From Ichthyophis bannanicus (lineage: Eukaryota > Chordata > Amphibia > Gymnophiona > Ichthyophiidae): 64,000 bases of DNA. A model generated the notes under the pieces. The model did no database searches and was not told the origin of the DNA. It saw nothing but the letters and a program-made list of their open reading frames with translations. Below are positions 55,242 through 63,770 of this stretch, one piece after another (the first letter of the stretch is position 1; each line of letters starts with the position of its first letter). The DNA lies in assembly GCA_033557465.1 (NCBI GenBank), contig CM066048.1:17584305-17648304 (forward strand), given 5' to 3'. Position numbers and translations under genes: made by a program.

Positions 55242-55405
55242 TCTCCAGGACCAAGCAGGAAGTCAGTCCTCACTTATGGGTGACGTCGGCGCCGACGGAG
55301 CCCTCGCGGAGCAATTTTCCCCAGCTTTCAAAGAAAGCCTTTGGGAATTGCAGCGCGCATGCGCGGTCGTCTTCCCGCCCGAAGGTGCCATCTTAGCCAG
55401 TCTTC
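55242..55405 (+). repeat. DIRS-E left inverted terminal repeat
   Basis: Contains GTCGGCGCCGAC at 55285-55296. Inverted partner at 60825-61018. Confidence 0.88.
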
Positions 55406-55639
55406 TTTTTTCCGCGGAGCCCTACAGACGTCCCCGTCTTGTCCCCGCGAAAAAGTTGATTTTCTTCTTTATTTTATCCTTTTTTCTTTCGGTTCGACGC
55501 CGATCGTTTTCCCGCCGGACTCGCGACGCCGGTCTCGAGTCCTCTTACTTTTTTTCGGTTTTTCTGACTTAGTCAGCTTTCGTTTTCGTTTTCCCTGGCA
55601 GCCCGGTCCTTTGACCTCGCAGGGGCCCTTTTTCCCCCG

Positions 55640-57562
55640 ATGGCTGCCAGTGGGTTTAAGCGGTGTGGTCGGTGTGACCGAAATATGTCACTAACCGACA
55701 CACACGACTTTTGCCTCCGCTGCCTGGGCCCGGATCATGAGGAACTGATCTGTGGGCCCTGCAGCAAACTGTCCTCAAAGGCGTTGAGAAGTCGGCGGCA
55801 TCAGCGTGAGAGAATCTTCGCTGACCCCAGCCGTACCCGGACCTCGTCGGAGGCCTCCGTGTCGAAAGGCTCCAGCTCGGACCGTCGCCGGAGCTCCTCC
55901 GACCGGGGTTCTCCCTCCGGGGACCATCGTCGGAAGGAAAAACCCGCGAGGGTGGCGTCGGTGGACGCTCCTGGCTCCGCGAGGGCCAGGTCGCATAGCC
56001 CCGACAGCCGCCCCGGGTCCTTGGAGAAGGAACACATCCCGAAGCGACCTCGCCTGGAGTCGGAGATGCCTGCCCGGGTAAGTCCTGTGGTCCTTCTGGA
56101 CTCGCCTCCGCGACAGCCGACGTCGGGCCCGACGCCGTCGGGGCCCGAGTCGGGGGCTGCTGGGTCACCTGAGCTCGGACTCAGGTTGACGGCCTTGGAG
56201 AGCAGACTGTCTGCCTTCATGGACCAGCAGAGGGCACTGCTCGCTGGCTTCGCTGGCGTCGCTGCCCCGACCGCCGGGACGTCGACGTCCAAGTCGACCC
56301 CGGAGACCGAGCCGATCCTCGAGTCGATGAGAACTCGAGTCGATCCTCGGTCGAGGTCGCCCTCGGCCTCCCGTTCGGGACCGAGGTCGCCGACGCCGAC
56401 TCCCTCGGCGTCGGGGCGGCTGGCGCCGCACCCTGCCCGGGCCGACCCCACCGAGTCCTCGTCGGAGTCGGTCTGGGAGTCTGAGGAGGAAGAGTCACCT
56501 GATTCTTTCCGGACTCGGTGTGTCCCCTCGGACTCACCGGAGTCTGAGCCTCGGAAGCAGTCCCCCCCGGAGGATGCCCGGTTCTCGGACTTCGTTAGGG
56601 ATATGGCCAAGGCTTTGGCCTTCCCTGCGGATCCCGAGGAGGAGCCTCGAGCCGAAGAGCTCGACGCCCTCCAGTATGACTCTCCCGCGAGGGAACACTT
56701 TACTGTGCCGGTTCCTCCTATGCTGGAACGACTACTCTTCCGCATGTGGGAGAGTCCGGCCTCCTCGCCGGTCCTGAGCAAGCGGGTCGATTCTATCTAT
56801 CGGGTCCGCAAGAGCCCTGGCTTTCAAAAGGCACAGCTGCCACACCATTCCATGGTAGTGGAATCGGCCATGCATCGTCTTAAGAGCCAGAAGATGCACT
56901 CCTCGGTGCCTCCTGGCAGGGAGGCCCGTAACCTGGATGGCCTTGGCAAGAAGTGCTTCCAGGGCTCTATGCTCGCATGTCGTGTCCAGACTTACCAGCT
57001 ATACATGGGCATGTATCTCCGGGATCTGGCTAAAGAGCTAGCCGGATTCTCCGCTGGTCTCTCCGAGGAGCCCTTGCGGAGGTTCCTAGCCTTGTCCACC
57101 GGCATTCGGGAATGCTCTAAGTTCATGTCCCGAGCAGCCTATGATGGCTTTGAAGCCTCGGCTCGAGTGGCCGCAGCCGGCATCGGTGCCCGCCGACAGG
57201 CTTGGCTTCAGTCGTCAGACCTTGAGCCCTGGGTACAGGACAAGTTGGTCGATGTCCCCTGCCGAGGCGAAAACCTCTTTGGCAAGCCCATGGCGGAAAA
57301 GGCTGCACAAATTGAGACTGAGACTCTCACCAGGACCAGGCTTTCTAGGAAGACCTCCGCCCCTTCCCAGAAAAAGAAGGGCTCGGGGAAAAAGTCCTTT
57401 TACCCGAGGAAGGCGGCTGCCTACAAACCATACCCCCATTATCAGGCCCCTGCAGCTCCCCAACAGGGCCAGCAGGCCAAGGGACGGGGTAACGGGTCCC
57501 GTAGGCAGCAGGCCCCCAAGCCTGCACCACCAGCCCCTGCTCAGCAGGGTGGGGGTTTTTGA
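55640..57562 (+). CDS. DIRS-E gag protein, intact (640 residues)
   Basis: This is the only uninterrupted DIRS gag here. It is the likely structural, nucleic-acid-binding protein. Residues 9-41 form a cysteine/histidine motif (C9, C12, C25, C28, H33, C38, C41; CGRC and CLRCLGPDH). A long Ser/Arg/Pro-rich middle (about residues 45-300) looks disordered, with an acidic patch (ESEEEESPDS). The conserved C-terminal region has FSDFVRDMAKALAFP, VDSIYRVRKSPGFQKAQLPH, HSMVVESAMHRLKSQKMHSS and MSRAAYDGFEASARVAAAGI, probably helical. The tail is Lys/Pro/Gln-rich, ending GGGF. The start Met at 55640 directly precedes the cysteine motif. The stop is TGA in the context TTT-TGA-C. Function is inferred from position and the zinc motif. 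Confidence 0.85.
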   Translation: MAASGFKRCGRCDRNMSLTDTHDFCLRCLGPDHEELICGPCSKLSSKALRSRRHQRERIFADPSRTRTSSEASVSKGSSSDRRRSSSDRGSPSGDHRRKEKPARVASVDAPGSARARSHSPDSRPGSLEKEHIPKRPRLESEMPARVSPVVLLDSPPRQPTSGPTPSGPESGAAGSPELGLRLTALESRLSAFMDQQRALLAGFAGVAAPTAGTSTSKSTPETEPILESMRTRVDPRSRSPSASRSGPRSPTPTPSASGRLAPHPARADPTESSSESVWESEEEESPDSFRTRCVPSDSPESEPRKQSPPEDARFSDFVRDMAKALAFPADPEEEPRAEELDALQYDSPAREHFTVPVPPMLERLLFRMWESPASSPVLSKRVDSIYRVRKSPGFQKAQLPHHSMVVESAMHRLKSQKMHSSVPPGREARNLDGLGKKCFQGSMLACRVQTYQLYMGMYLRDLAKELAGFSAGLSEEPLRRFLALSTGIRECSKFMSRAAYDGFEASARVAAAGIGARRQAWLQSSDLEPWVQDKLVDVPCRGENLFGKPMAEKAAQIETETLTRTRLSRKTSAPSQKKKGSGKKSFYPRKAAAYKPYPHYQAPAAPQQGQQAKGRGNGSRRQQAPKPAPPAPAQQGGGF

Positions 57563-57563
57563 C
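57557..57563 (+). promoter_or_regulatory. Candidate +1 frameshift site at gag/pol junction (DIRS-E)
   Basis: TTT-TGA-C stands where DIRS-B and D have CTT-TGA-C. The +1 frame gives FDSLSIASPP, aligned with the start of pol in B and D, but a run of ten C at 57582-57591 seems to have changed length by one base, so the reverse transcriptase is now in the gag frame. Confidence 0.35.
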
Positions 57564-58588
57564 TCGCTCAGCATAGCCTCTCCCCCCCCCCGCTGGTCCC
57601 CCCCAGCACCGGAGGCCGGCTGGTTCACTTCGCCCACAGGTGGTCCAGCATCACCGCAGATGCCTGGGTGCTTCAGGTCGTGCGAGAAGGCTACCTTCTC
57701 CACTTCCATCAGGTCCCTCCCTCCTATTTTCCGGGGGAGCCTCCGCGCCCCCCTCTGCACAGGGAGTTGCTCCTTCAGGAGTTAGCAGGTCTTCTGCAGG
57801 ATCAGGCGGTGGAACCGGTGCCACACCACCTGAGAGGTCAAGGCTTCTATTCAAGGTATTTTCTGATACCAAAGAGAACAGGGGGCCTCAGACCCATCCT
57901 GGACTTGCGCAACCTCAACAAGTTCCTTGTGCGGGAGAAGTTCAAAATGCTTACCCTTGGAATCCTTCTGCCCTACCTCCAGCAGGGAGATTGGCTATGC
58001 TCCTTGGATCTAAAGGATGCCTACACGCACATCCTCATCCACCCAAGCCACCGCCAATACCTAAGGTTTGTGGTGGCGGGAAATCATTACCAGTACAGAG
58101 TACTGCCCTTTGGCCTGTCCTCCGCACCGCGAGTCTTCACAAAATGTCTCGCGGTCGTGGCGGCCCATCTCCGGCTTCACGGCCTCTATGTCTTTCCGTA
58201 CCTCGACGACTGGCTCATCAGAGCAGCGTCCGCTCAGGAGGTCACCAACGCCACGTGTCGCACGGTGGCTCTGCTGCAGCACTTGGGCTTTGTCATAAAC
58301 TTCGCAAAGTCCACTTTGCTCCCCTCACAGGATCTCGAGTTCATCGGCGCAAGGCTGCACACTCCTCAGGCGCGAGCATATCTACCGCTCGACAGGGCTC
58401 AGCGGCTCATGGACCTAGCCGACCGCTTTCGCAGCCAGCCCCTGGTCTCCGCCAGACGCTTCCTGAGACTGCTCGGCCATATGGCTTCCACTGTCCATGT
58501 GACCCCCAATGCCCGCCTGAATATGCGGTCTGCTCAATGGTGTCTCCGCCGGCAGTGGCGACAGGCCACGGCGGCCTCGCAGACCTAG
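57563..58588 (+). pseudogene. DIRS-E reverse transcriptase
   Basis: Open from the gag TGA to a stop at 58586. Blocks are GRLVHFAHRWSSITADAWVL, FYSRYFLIPKRTGGLRPILD, NLNKFLVREKFKMLTLGILL, CSLDLKDAYTHILIHPSHRQ, QYRVLPFGLSSAPRVFTKCL and FPYLDDWLIRAA, with the YLDD active site at about 58197. LLGHMASTVHVTPNARLNMR follows, then a frameshift near 58570. The polymerase part itself looks complete, so it is the best catalytic domain of this kind in the window, but it is cut off from RNase H by the shift. Confidence 0.88.
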
Positions 58589-59474
58589 TGCGCGTTTCCG
58601 AGCCGCTGATCTCGTCTCTCCGGTGGTGGCTCCGGCAGCCGAACCTGACATTCGGTATGCCCTTCCAGTCACCTCAGCCGACCCGGGTGCTGACCACCGA
58701 TGCATCCCTCCTGGGCTGGGGAGTGCATTGCCAAGAGGCGCGTACTCAGGGCCTCTGGACCACGTGGGAGTCTGCTCAGCAGATCAACTTCCTGGAGCTC
58801 CGGCGATCCGCCTAGCTCTCCGGGCCTTCTCCCACCTGACTTCCCAACAGTCCGTCCTTGTCCAGACGGACAATCAAGTTGCCATGTTCTACGTGAACAA
58901 ACAGGGGGGCACGGGCTCCTTTCTCCTCTGCCGGGAGGCTCAGAAGCTCTGCTCTTGGGCCGTCAGTCACGGCATTCTCCTCAAGGCAGTTTATCTCCCG
59001 GGCCGAGACAATTGCCTTGCGTACAAACTCAGCAGGGTCCTCCAGCCGCACGAGTGGCGTCTGGATCCCTTGGTAGTTCAGAAGCTCTTCCTCAAGTGGG
59101 GCCTCCCCACGATGGATCTCTTTGCCAGTCCTCGCAACCGGCAGCTTCCTCGCTTCTGCTCTCGTCTGCCACACCCCCTTCGGGTTGCGGCGGACGCCTT
59201 TCTGATCTCATGGTCGGGGAGCCTTCTGTACGCGTTCCCTCCCATCCCGCTAGTCTCTCGGACTCTTTTCAAGGTTCTCCGAGACAAAGCCTTCATGATC
59301 CTGGCGGCCCCTCGCTGGCCCAGGCAGCCGTGGTTTCCGCTCCTGCTGCAACTGGCGGTGGAGGATCCAATCCCTCTGGGGGTACAACCGGATCTCCTCA
59401 CTCAGGATCAGGGGTCCCTCCTGCACCCCAACCTCAGGTCTCTCAACCTCATGGCCTGGCTGCTGAGAGGGTAG
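58589..59474 (+). pseudogene. DIRS-E RNase H and Dam-like methyltransferase, two frameshifts
   Basis: The first piece (58589-58812) has VLTTDASLLGWGVHCQEA and INFLELR. After a shift at about 58805 the frame continues with RLALRAFSHLTSQQSVLVQT, DNQVAMFYVNKQGGTGSF and NCLAYKLSRVLQPHEW. In the last block B and D have WAD, so the catalytic-type Asp is Tyr here. The methyltransferase-like domain follows: WGLPTMDLFASPRNRQLPRF, DAFLISWSGSLLYAFPPIPL and ILAAPRWPRQPWFPLLLQL, ending at 59474. The layout resembles phage Dam-type enzymes, with FPPI at the DPPY position. Confidence 0.8.
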
Positions 59475-60511
59475 TCCTTGCTCCCCTTCTCCTGCCGGCG
59501 GAGGTGGAGGAGGTCGTCTTGGCTTCGCGTCGGCCTTCTCCCCGCAAATGCTACGCCCTTAAATGGCGTCGCTTTGCAGTCTGGTGTACCCAACTGTCTC
59601 AGGATCCCTTCTCCTGCCCGGTGTCGGTGATCTTGCAGTACTTGCTGCACCTCTCTAATCTGGGACTTAAGTCCAACTCCGTCAAAGTTCACCTCAGTGC
59701 TCTTTCAGCACATCATGTGCCGGTGGATGGCAGACCTCTCTCCAATGACCCTCTCGTAGCGAGGTTTCTCCGAGGTCTCCTTCTACTTAAACCACCTCTG
59801 CGCCCGCCAGCGCCTGACTGGGACCTGAATGTGGTGTTGCAGCGGATCACCTGTCCGCCTTTTGAACCTATGGCTACCTGTTCTCTCCGTTTTCTGTCTT
59901 GGAAAACACTGTTCTTGATAGCCCTCACTTCCGCTAGACGCGTAAGTGAATTGCAGGCCCTCGTGTCTGATCCCCCTTACACTCGGTTCTACAAAAATAG
60001 GGTAGTCCTACGGACTCACCCTAAATTTCTTCCGAAAGTGGTCTCCCCTTTTCACATCAATCAGGAGGTGGTACTTCCAACCTTCTTTCCCAGACCACAC
60101 TCCAGCCGAGCTGAAACGGTCCTCCATACCCTGGACTGTAGAAGGGCTCTGAACTTCTACCTTGACCGTACGCGGGAGCACCGTAAAGCTGCTCAGCTTT
60201 TTGTGTCTTTTGACCCCAATAAATTGGGGCTCCCGGTCTCCAAGCGTACTCTGTCCATCTGGGTTGCGGACTGTATCTCTTGGGCTTATGGGGCAGCCGG
60301 ACTCTCCTTAGAAAGTCGAGTCACGGCTCATTGCGTTCGGGCAAAGGCTACGTCAGTGGCTTACCTCCGCTCTGTTCCGCTGGCAGACATCTGCCGGGCC
60401 GCTACTTGGTCTTCGAGCCAGACTTTTGCGGTCCATTACTGTCTCGAGAGGGAGTCCCGCAGGGACAGTGCTTTCGGACAGGCAGTCCTCCGTAATCTCT
60501 TTGAGGTCTGA
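58700..60511 (+). CDS. DIRS-E tyrosine recombinase frame, intact (603 residues)
   Basis: The C-terminal ~345 residues are a DIRS tyrosine recombinase, which would join the circular DNA copy to the target. A helical N-domain starts near LASRRPSPRKCYALKWRRFA (about 59520). Catalytic motifs are LTSARRVSELQALVS (first Arg, about 59930), TAHCVRAKATSVAYL (His-x-x-Arg, about 60325) and AATWSSSQTFAVHYCLE with the likely Tyr (about 60435). It ends AFGQAVLRNLFEV. The first ~250 codons are Ser/Pro/Gly-rich and overlap RNase H and methyltransferase in another frame. This overlap frame is also open in DIRS-B and, in pieces, DIRS-D. The true start may be downstream of 58700; no alternative is better supported. 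Confidence 0.85.
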   Translation: MHPSWAGECIAKRRVLRASGPRGSLLSRSTSWSSGDPPSSPGLLPPDFPTVRPCPDGQSSCHVLREQTGGHGLLSPLPGGSEALLLGRQSRHSPQGSLSPGPRQLPCVQTQQGPPAARVASGSLGSSEALPQVGPPHDGSLCQSSQPAASSLLLSSATPPSGCGGRLSDLMVGEPSVRVPSHPASLSDSFQGSPRQSLHDPGGPSLAQAAVVSAPAATGGGGSNPSGGTTGSPHSGSGVPPAPQPQVSQPHGLAAERVVLAPLLLPAEVEEVVLASRRPSPRKCYALKWRRFAVWCTQLSQDPFSCPVSVILQYLLHLSNLGLKSNSVKVHLSALSAHHVPVDGRPLSNDPLVARFLRGLLLLKPPLRPPAPDWDLNVVLQRITCPPFEPMATCSLRFLSWKTLFLIALTSARRVSELQALVSDPPYTRFYKNRVVLRTHPKFLPKVVSPFHINQEVVLPTFFPRPHSSRAETVLHTLDCRRALNFYLDRTREHRKAAQLFVSFDPNKLGLPVSKRTLSIWVADCISWAYGAAGLSLESRVTAHCVRAKATSVAYLRSVPLADICRAATWSSSQTFAVHYCLERESRRDSAFGQAVLRNLFEV

Positions 60512-60652
60512 GCAACTCCTACCCTCCATCCCGGATGTGGGCTACCGGTGGGTGTTAATTCAGCGAAGATTCTTTCCTTCTGTGCTGCTGAGCTAGAGGG
60601 AGCTCATTTTTGTGCTTGGGGTCTCCGGTAGCCTTGAGCTTGGGAGTCCCAT

Positions 60653-60748
60653 AAGTGAGGACTGACTTCCTGCTTGGTCCTGGAGAAAGCGTAGTTACTC
60701 ACCTGTAACAGGTGTTCTCCAGGAGCAGCAGGAATCAGTCCTCACTAC
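60653..60748. repeat. DIRS-E internal complementary region
   Basis: AAGTGAGGACTGACTTCCTG...GGAGAAA is complementary to the left end. GCGTAGTTACTCACCTGTAA...TCAGTCCTCAC is complementary to the right end. Confidence 0.9.
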
Positions 60749-60824
60749 CCTCCCTCCTCCCCTTGGAGTTGCAATCGTCTGCTTATGTTCTTTTTGCAAA
60801 TTTTTATGCTGTCTTTTTAGCTAT

Positions 60825-61018
60825 GTCATCTGACTGGCTAAGATGGCACCTTCGGGCGGGAAGACGCCCGCGCATGCGCGCTGCAATTCCCAATGGCTTT
60901 CTTTGAAAGCTGGGGAAAATTGCTCCGCGAGGGCTCCGTCGGCGCCGACGTCACCCATAAGTGAGGACTGATTCCTGCTGCTCCTGGAGAACACCTGTTA
61001 CAGGTGAGTAACTACGCT
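60825..61018 (-). repeat. DIRS-E right inverted terminal repeat
   Basis: Reverse complement of 55242-55405 plus the outer ACCTGTTACAGGTGAGTAAC extension. Confidence 0.88.
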
Positions 61019-61990
61019 TAATGTAAAAAGTGGTTTCTATCAGTTGGCTTTTTGTAAAGTGTTGTAGAGAAACCACAGGTTTCTTTTCGAATCAACAAAT
61101 CTAAGTATGAAATCTTGTGGAAATCATATGTTATCTGAAACCGCAAGTTCATATCCAATTGATTAATCCATATGTTAAACTCAGATAAAAGATCCAATGT
61201 GCCTCTCCAGAGGATGAGAATGTCGTCTATATATCGTATCCATAGTATAACGTTATCTTTAAACTGATGTTCCTTTAAAAACCGTTCTTCGAAATTATAC
61301 ATATACAAATTAGCAATATCGGGAGCCAATGACGACCCTATTGCTACACCCTTAATTTGTATAAAATAAGTTTCTGAAACAGAAAAAATTCTCAAAAAGT
61401 ACAATTTGTGCTAATGACAAAGGAATGTTGTAGGAATCTGTCGATGTGTTGTATGCTTGAGGAAATAATGGGTAATGATATCCAAAGCTTCTTTCTGAGG
61501 GACATTAGTATAGAGGGATTCCACATCCAGGGTGACCAAAATATCAGCCCCGCTAAAATTAAAAGCCGACAAAATTTCTATCACATGTGAAGAATCACGT
61601 ACGTAAGACCACATATCTCCAATAAAGGGACGTAAAAATAAATCTAAGAACTTGGAGAGGGGCTCGAGACACGAGCCAATGGAGGAAACAATCGGACGGC
61701 CTGGGAGTTTATGAAGGGATTTATGAACCTAGGGGAAATGTAAATAGTGGGAATGACTGGAGCATCAACAATGAGGAAATCTCTTTCTTTCTTTTTTGGT
61801 GATATAGCCGATCTCAAAGGCATTGGTAACTAAACTATCGATGCTTCTCTTAATGTTATTGGTAGGGTCTCTGTTCAGTCACTCATAGAAATTTGTATCA
61901 TTGAGTTGTCTGTTTACTTCGTCAATATAGTCCTGTTTATCCAGTATAACTATAGAACCACCCTTGTCAGCGGGTTTGATGATAATCTGA
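61019..61990 (-). pseudogene. PLE reverse transcriptase core
   Basis: Read on the minus strand: QIIIKPADKGGSIVILDKQD (about 61985-61925), DPTNNIKRSIDSLV, then, in other frames, ILVTLDVESLYTNVPQKEAL (about 61540), VAIGSSLAPDIANLYMYNFE (about 61340) and ILWIRYIDDILILWRG, with the YIDD active site (about 61225). The piece ends TLYKKPTDRNHFLH at the DIRS-E border. These are the standard PLE reverse-transcriptase blocks. Frameshifts near 61410 and 61620-61730 and stops break the gene. Confidence 0.88.
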
Positions 61991-63364
61991 CTGTTCTTCT
62001 GTAAAGATGCAATAGTTTTCTCTCTCCTTGTGTAATGTTTTGATATGAAGGTGATGTATCTTTGATAACTTCACTAACTTGCTTCAGAACCACTTTCTCA
62101 AAGGCTTCTAACACCAAATCTGTCTTCTGGGGAGGTACCCAAGTGGACTTCTTGCTAATAATTGAGATATCACCAGGAATCTTAGGTTGCTCAGAAAAGA
62201 ACTGTTGAATCCTCAATTTTCTAAAGAATTTGTATAGATCAATCTGTATCTCAAATGTATCTGCCTTGTTTTTAGGAATAAAAGATAAACCTTTACTTAA
62301 AATGGATATTTTGTCTTCAGTCAAAGTATAATTGGAAAGATTAATAATATTATCCATGGGTGCATCTTCTAATATCGCCTCTCTTCTGACCGCTCCATCC
62401 TCCATTGGCCCCTTCCTCGTCCTCGACCCCGACCTCTGTAGTATTGATCGGGGCCCTGAGGTGCATCGTAATCTTGTTCTTGATCCCTGTCTGACCATCT
62501 TGGCTTTGAACGGGTACGTGAATTCCCCCGGCCCCCTCCCTTCCAAAGTTGGTCCATTTTGAAAAAAGGCTACTTCGGAAAGTCTGACCCAACATGATCT
62601 CTATTTCTTCTCTCGCCCTGGGACTTGCTAGGTTCTTTGGTGGAAAAGAGGGAAGCTGATGTGTCATATTCCACAGACTTGCTCCTGCTGCGTTTCTTTT
62701 TCTGTTCTGGGGGACCATCACTTGTTCTATCATTAGCTATGCTATCTTTGTGATCAAAGATGGAGGTCCGTTTCTTAAACCAAATTCGATCATTGTTTAA
62801 TTTCTTGCTCCAATGGTATACATAGCCTACTCTGTAATCGTCTTCATCTCTCTTGAATTTATCTACCTTAATATTTTTAATTTCTTGCTTAAACTGTTGC
62901 ATATTCCTTTGATAATCTTCAAAGGTTTTATCAAACTGTTTGTCACACCCCTTTAAAACCGTAAGATTATCATCTATCTCAGACTTCAAAAGTTCTGATT
63001 TTTTGTTCGCAGTGGTTATTAAAAGAATCATTAAATCTAAGGAACATTTGTTAAGTATGGCGTTCCAGCACTTAATAAATCCTCCTTCTGTAGTATAAAG
63101 ACCTGGCGCTTTGTTCATTCGTAGTCCTCTTGGAATGATTTTGGATTTACAACACTCCAAAAGATATGCTGAGTGCATCTATTCTTTAACTAGTTTTTTT
63201 GTCCGCTCTACCACATCATCCCATTTATTCCAGGTATCTTCACCATCTTCATCGTTTAGCTCAATAAGGGATTCTTGTGGTAGAAGCTTCTCTAAGGCTT
63301 CTTCCCCAAAACTTAGAATGTCTTTCCACGGGGAAAACATGCCTAAAGTCAAAAGGTGTACCAC
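61950..63364 (-). pseudogene. PLE N-terminal part
   Basis: Minus strand. The first frame (63364-63179) reads MVHLLTLGMFSPWKD; a single in-frame stop separates it from 63178-62570, which contains a long charged, probably coiled-coil region (FEDYQRNMQQFKQEIKNIKV) and DDYRVGYVYHWSKKLN. An Arg/Gly-rich stretch follows in another frame (62557-62369; YRGRGRGRGRGQWRM), then ILSKGLSFIPKNKADTFEIQ and FRKLRIQQFF (about 62310-62195), the known start of the PLE reverse-transcriptase region. Start choice at 63364 is uncertain. Confidence 0.75.
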
Positions 63365-63693
63365 AAGGGAGGCAAGAACTCACGTATCTGTAGATAACAC
63401 AGTCCAAAGACGTGATAAAGTGGAAAAACACTTTATTCAACCAAACCTACAGCCAACCCGACACAGGCCGTGTTTCGTGTACCTTCGTCAGGGGTTGATC
63501 AGATAAAATACTAAAACATAAAAACATAAAAATGAAGTAAAAACATAATAGTAAAACATTGCGTAAGAACAGATGACAAACTTAATCTTAAATCATACAT
63601 AAGTACATTAAAAGCATAAATATCATAAATAAGTAAAAAATATAAAAACAAACTCAAACCAATAAAAGGGATAAAAAGTGCAATTGGAACCCA
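63346..63693 (-). repeat. PLE right direct repeat (pLTR)
   Basis: Uninterrupted copy of the repeat at 52267-52840, in the same orientation. It provides the empty site for the SINE insertion. Confidence 0.9.
63452..63500 (-). ncRNA. Hammerhead ribozyme-like motif in right pLTR
   Basis: Minus strand: CTGACGA, AGGTACAC, GAAA, CACGGCCTGTGTC and GGGTTGG in order. It differs from the left copy at the free position of CTGANGA and at one stem III pair (C-G here, U-G there); both changes keep the fold. Stem II is again not convincing. Confidence 0.65.
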
Positions 63694-63770
63694 AGTCTGA
63701 AAGCTTTATCATTGCGAACTGGCTGATATCTGCTAAACTGAAAGTTTGAGGGGCTTGCTTTGAGCACTTC

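Larger units (their letters stand above)
55242..61018 (+). mobile_element. DIRS-E: best-preserved DIRS retrotransposon, inside the PLE
   Basis: The 5.8-kb element starts TCTCCAGGACCAAGCAGGAA and ends ACAGGTGAGTAACTACGCT. It contains an intact gag, a reverse transcriptase with YLDD, RNase H/methyltransferase with two frameshifts, an intact tyrosine recombinase frame, an ICR and inverted ends. Its GC-rich sequence and GGCGCC-centred core palindrome mark a subfamily different from DIRS-B, C and D. It lies between the PLE codons for RNHFLH and DSYHNPSL. Confidence 0.92.
52267..63693 (-). mobile_element. Penelope-like element (PLE) split by DIRS-E and a SINE
   Basis: Read on the minus strand, the order is: right direct repeat (63693-63346), one long reverse-transcriptase/GIY-YIG gene, a ~1.5 kb 3' part without genes, and left direct repeat (52840-52267). 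Direct repeats (pLTRs) and a C-terminal GIY-YIG endonuclease are hallmarks of PLEs. Insertions are a SINE in the left pLTR, a tail-only L2 piece at 54905-54968 and DIRS-E at 55242-61018. Without these the element is about 5.4 kb. Several stops and shifts inactivate the gene. Confidence 0.88.

Noticed and set aside
55801..56781. 326-codon minus-strand frame opposite DIRS-E gag
   Set aside because: The plus strand carries the conserved gag with zinc motif. The opposite frame reflects GC-rich codon structure.
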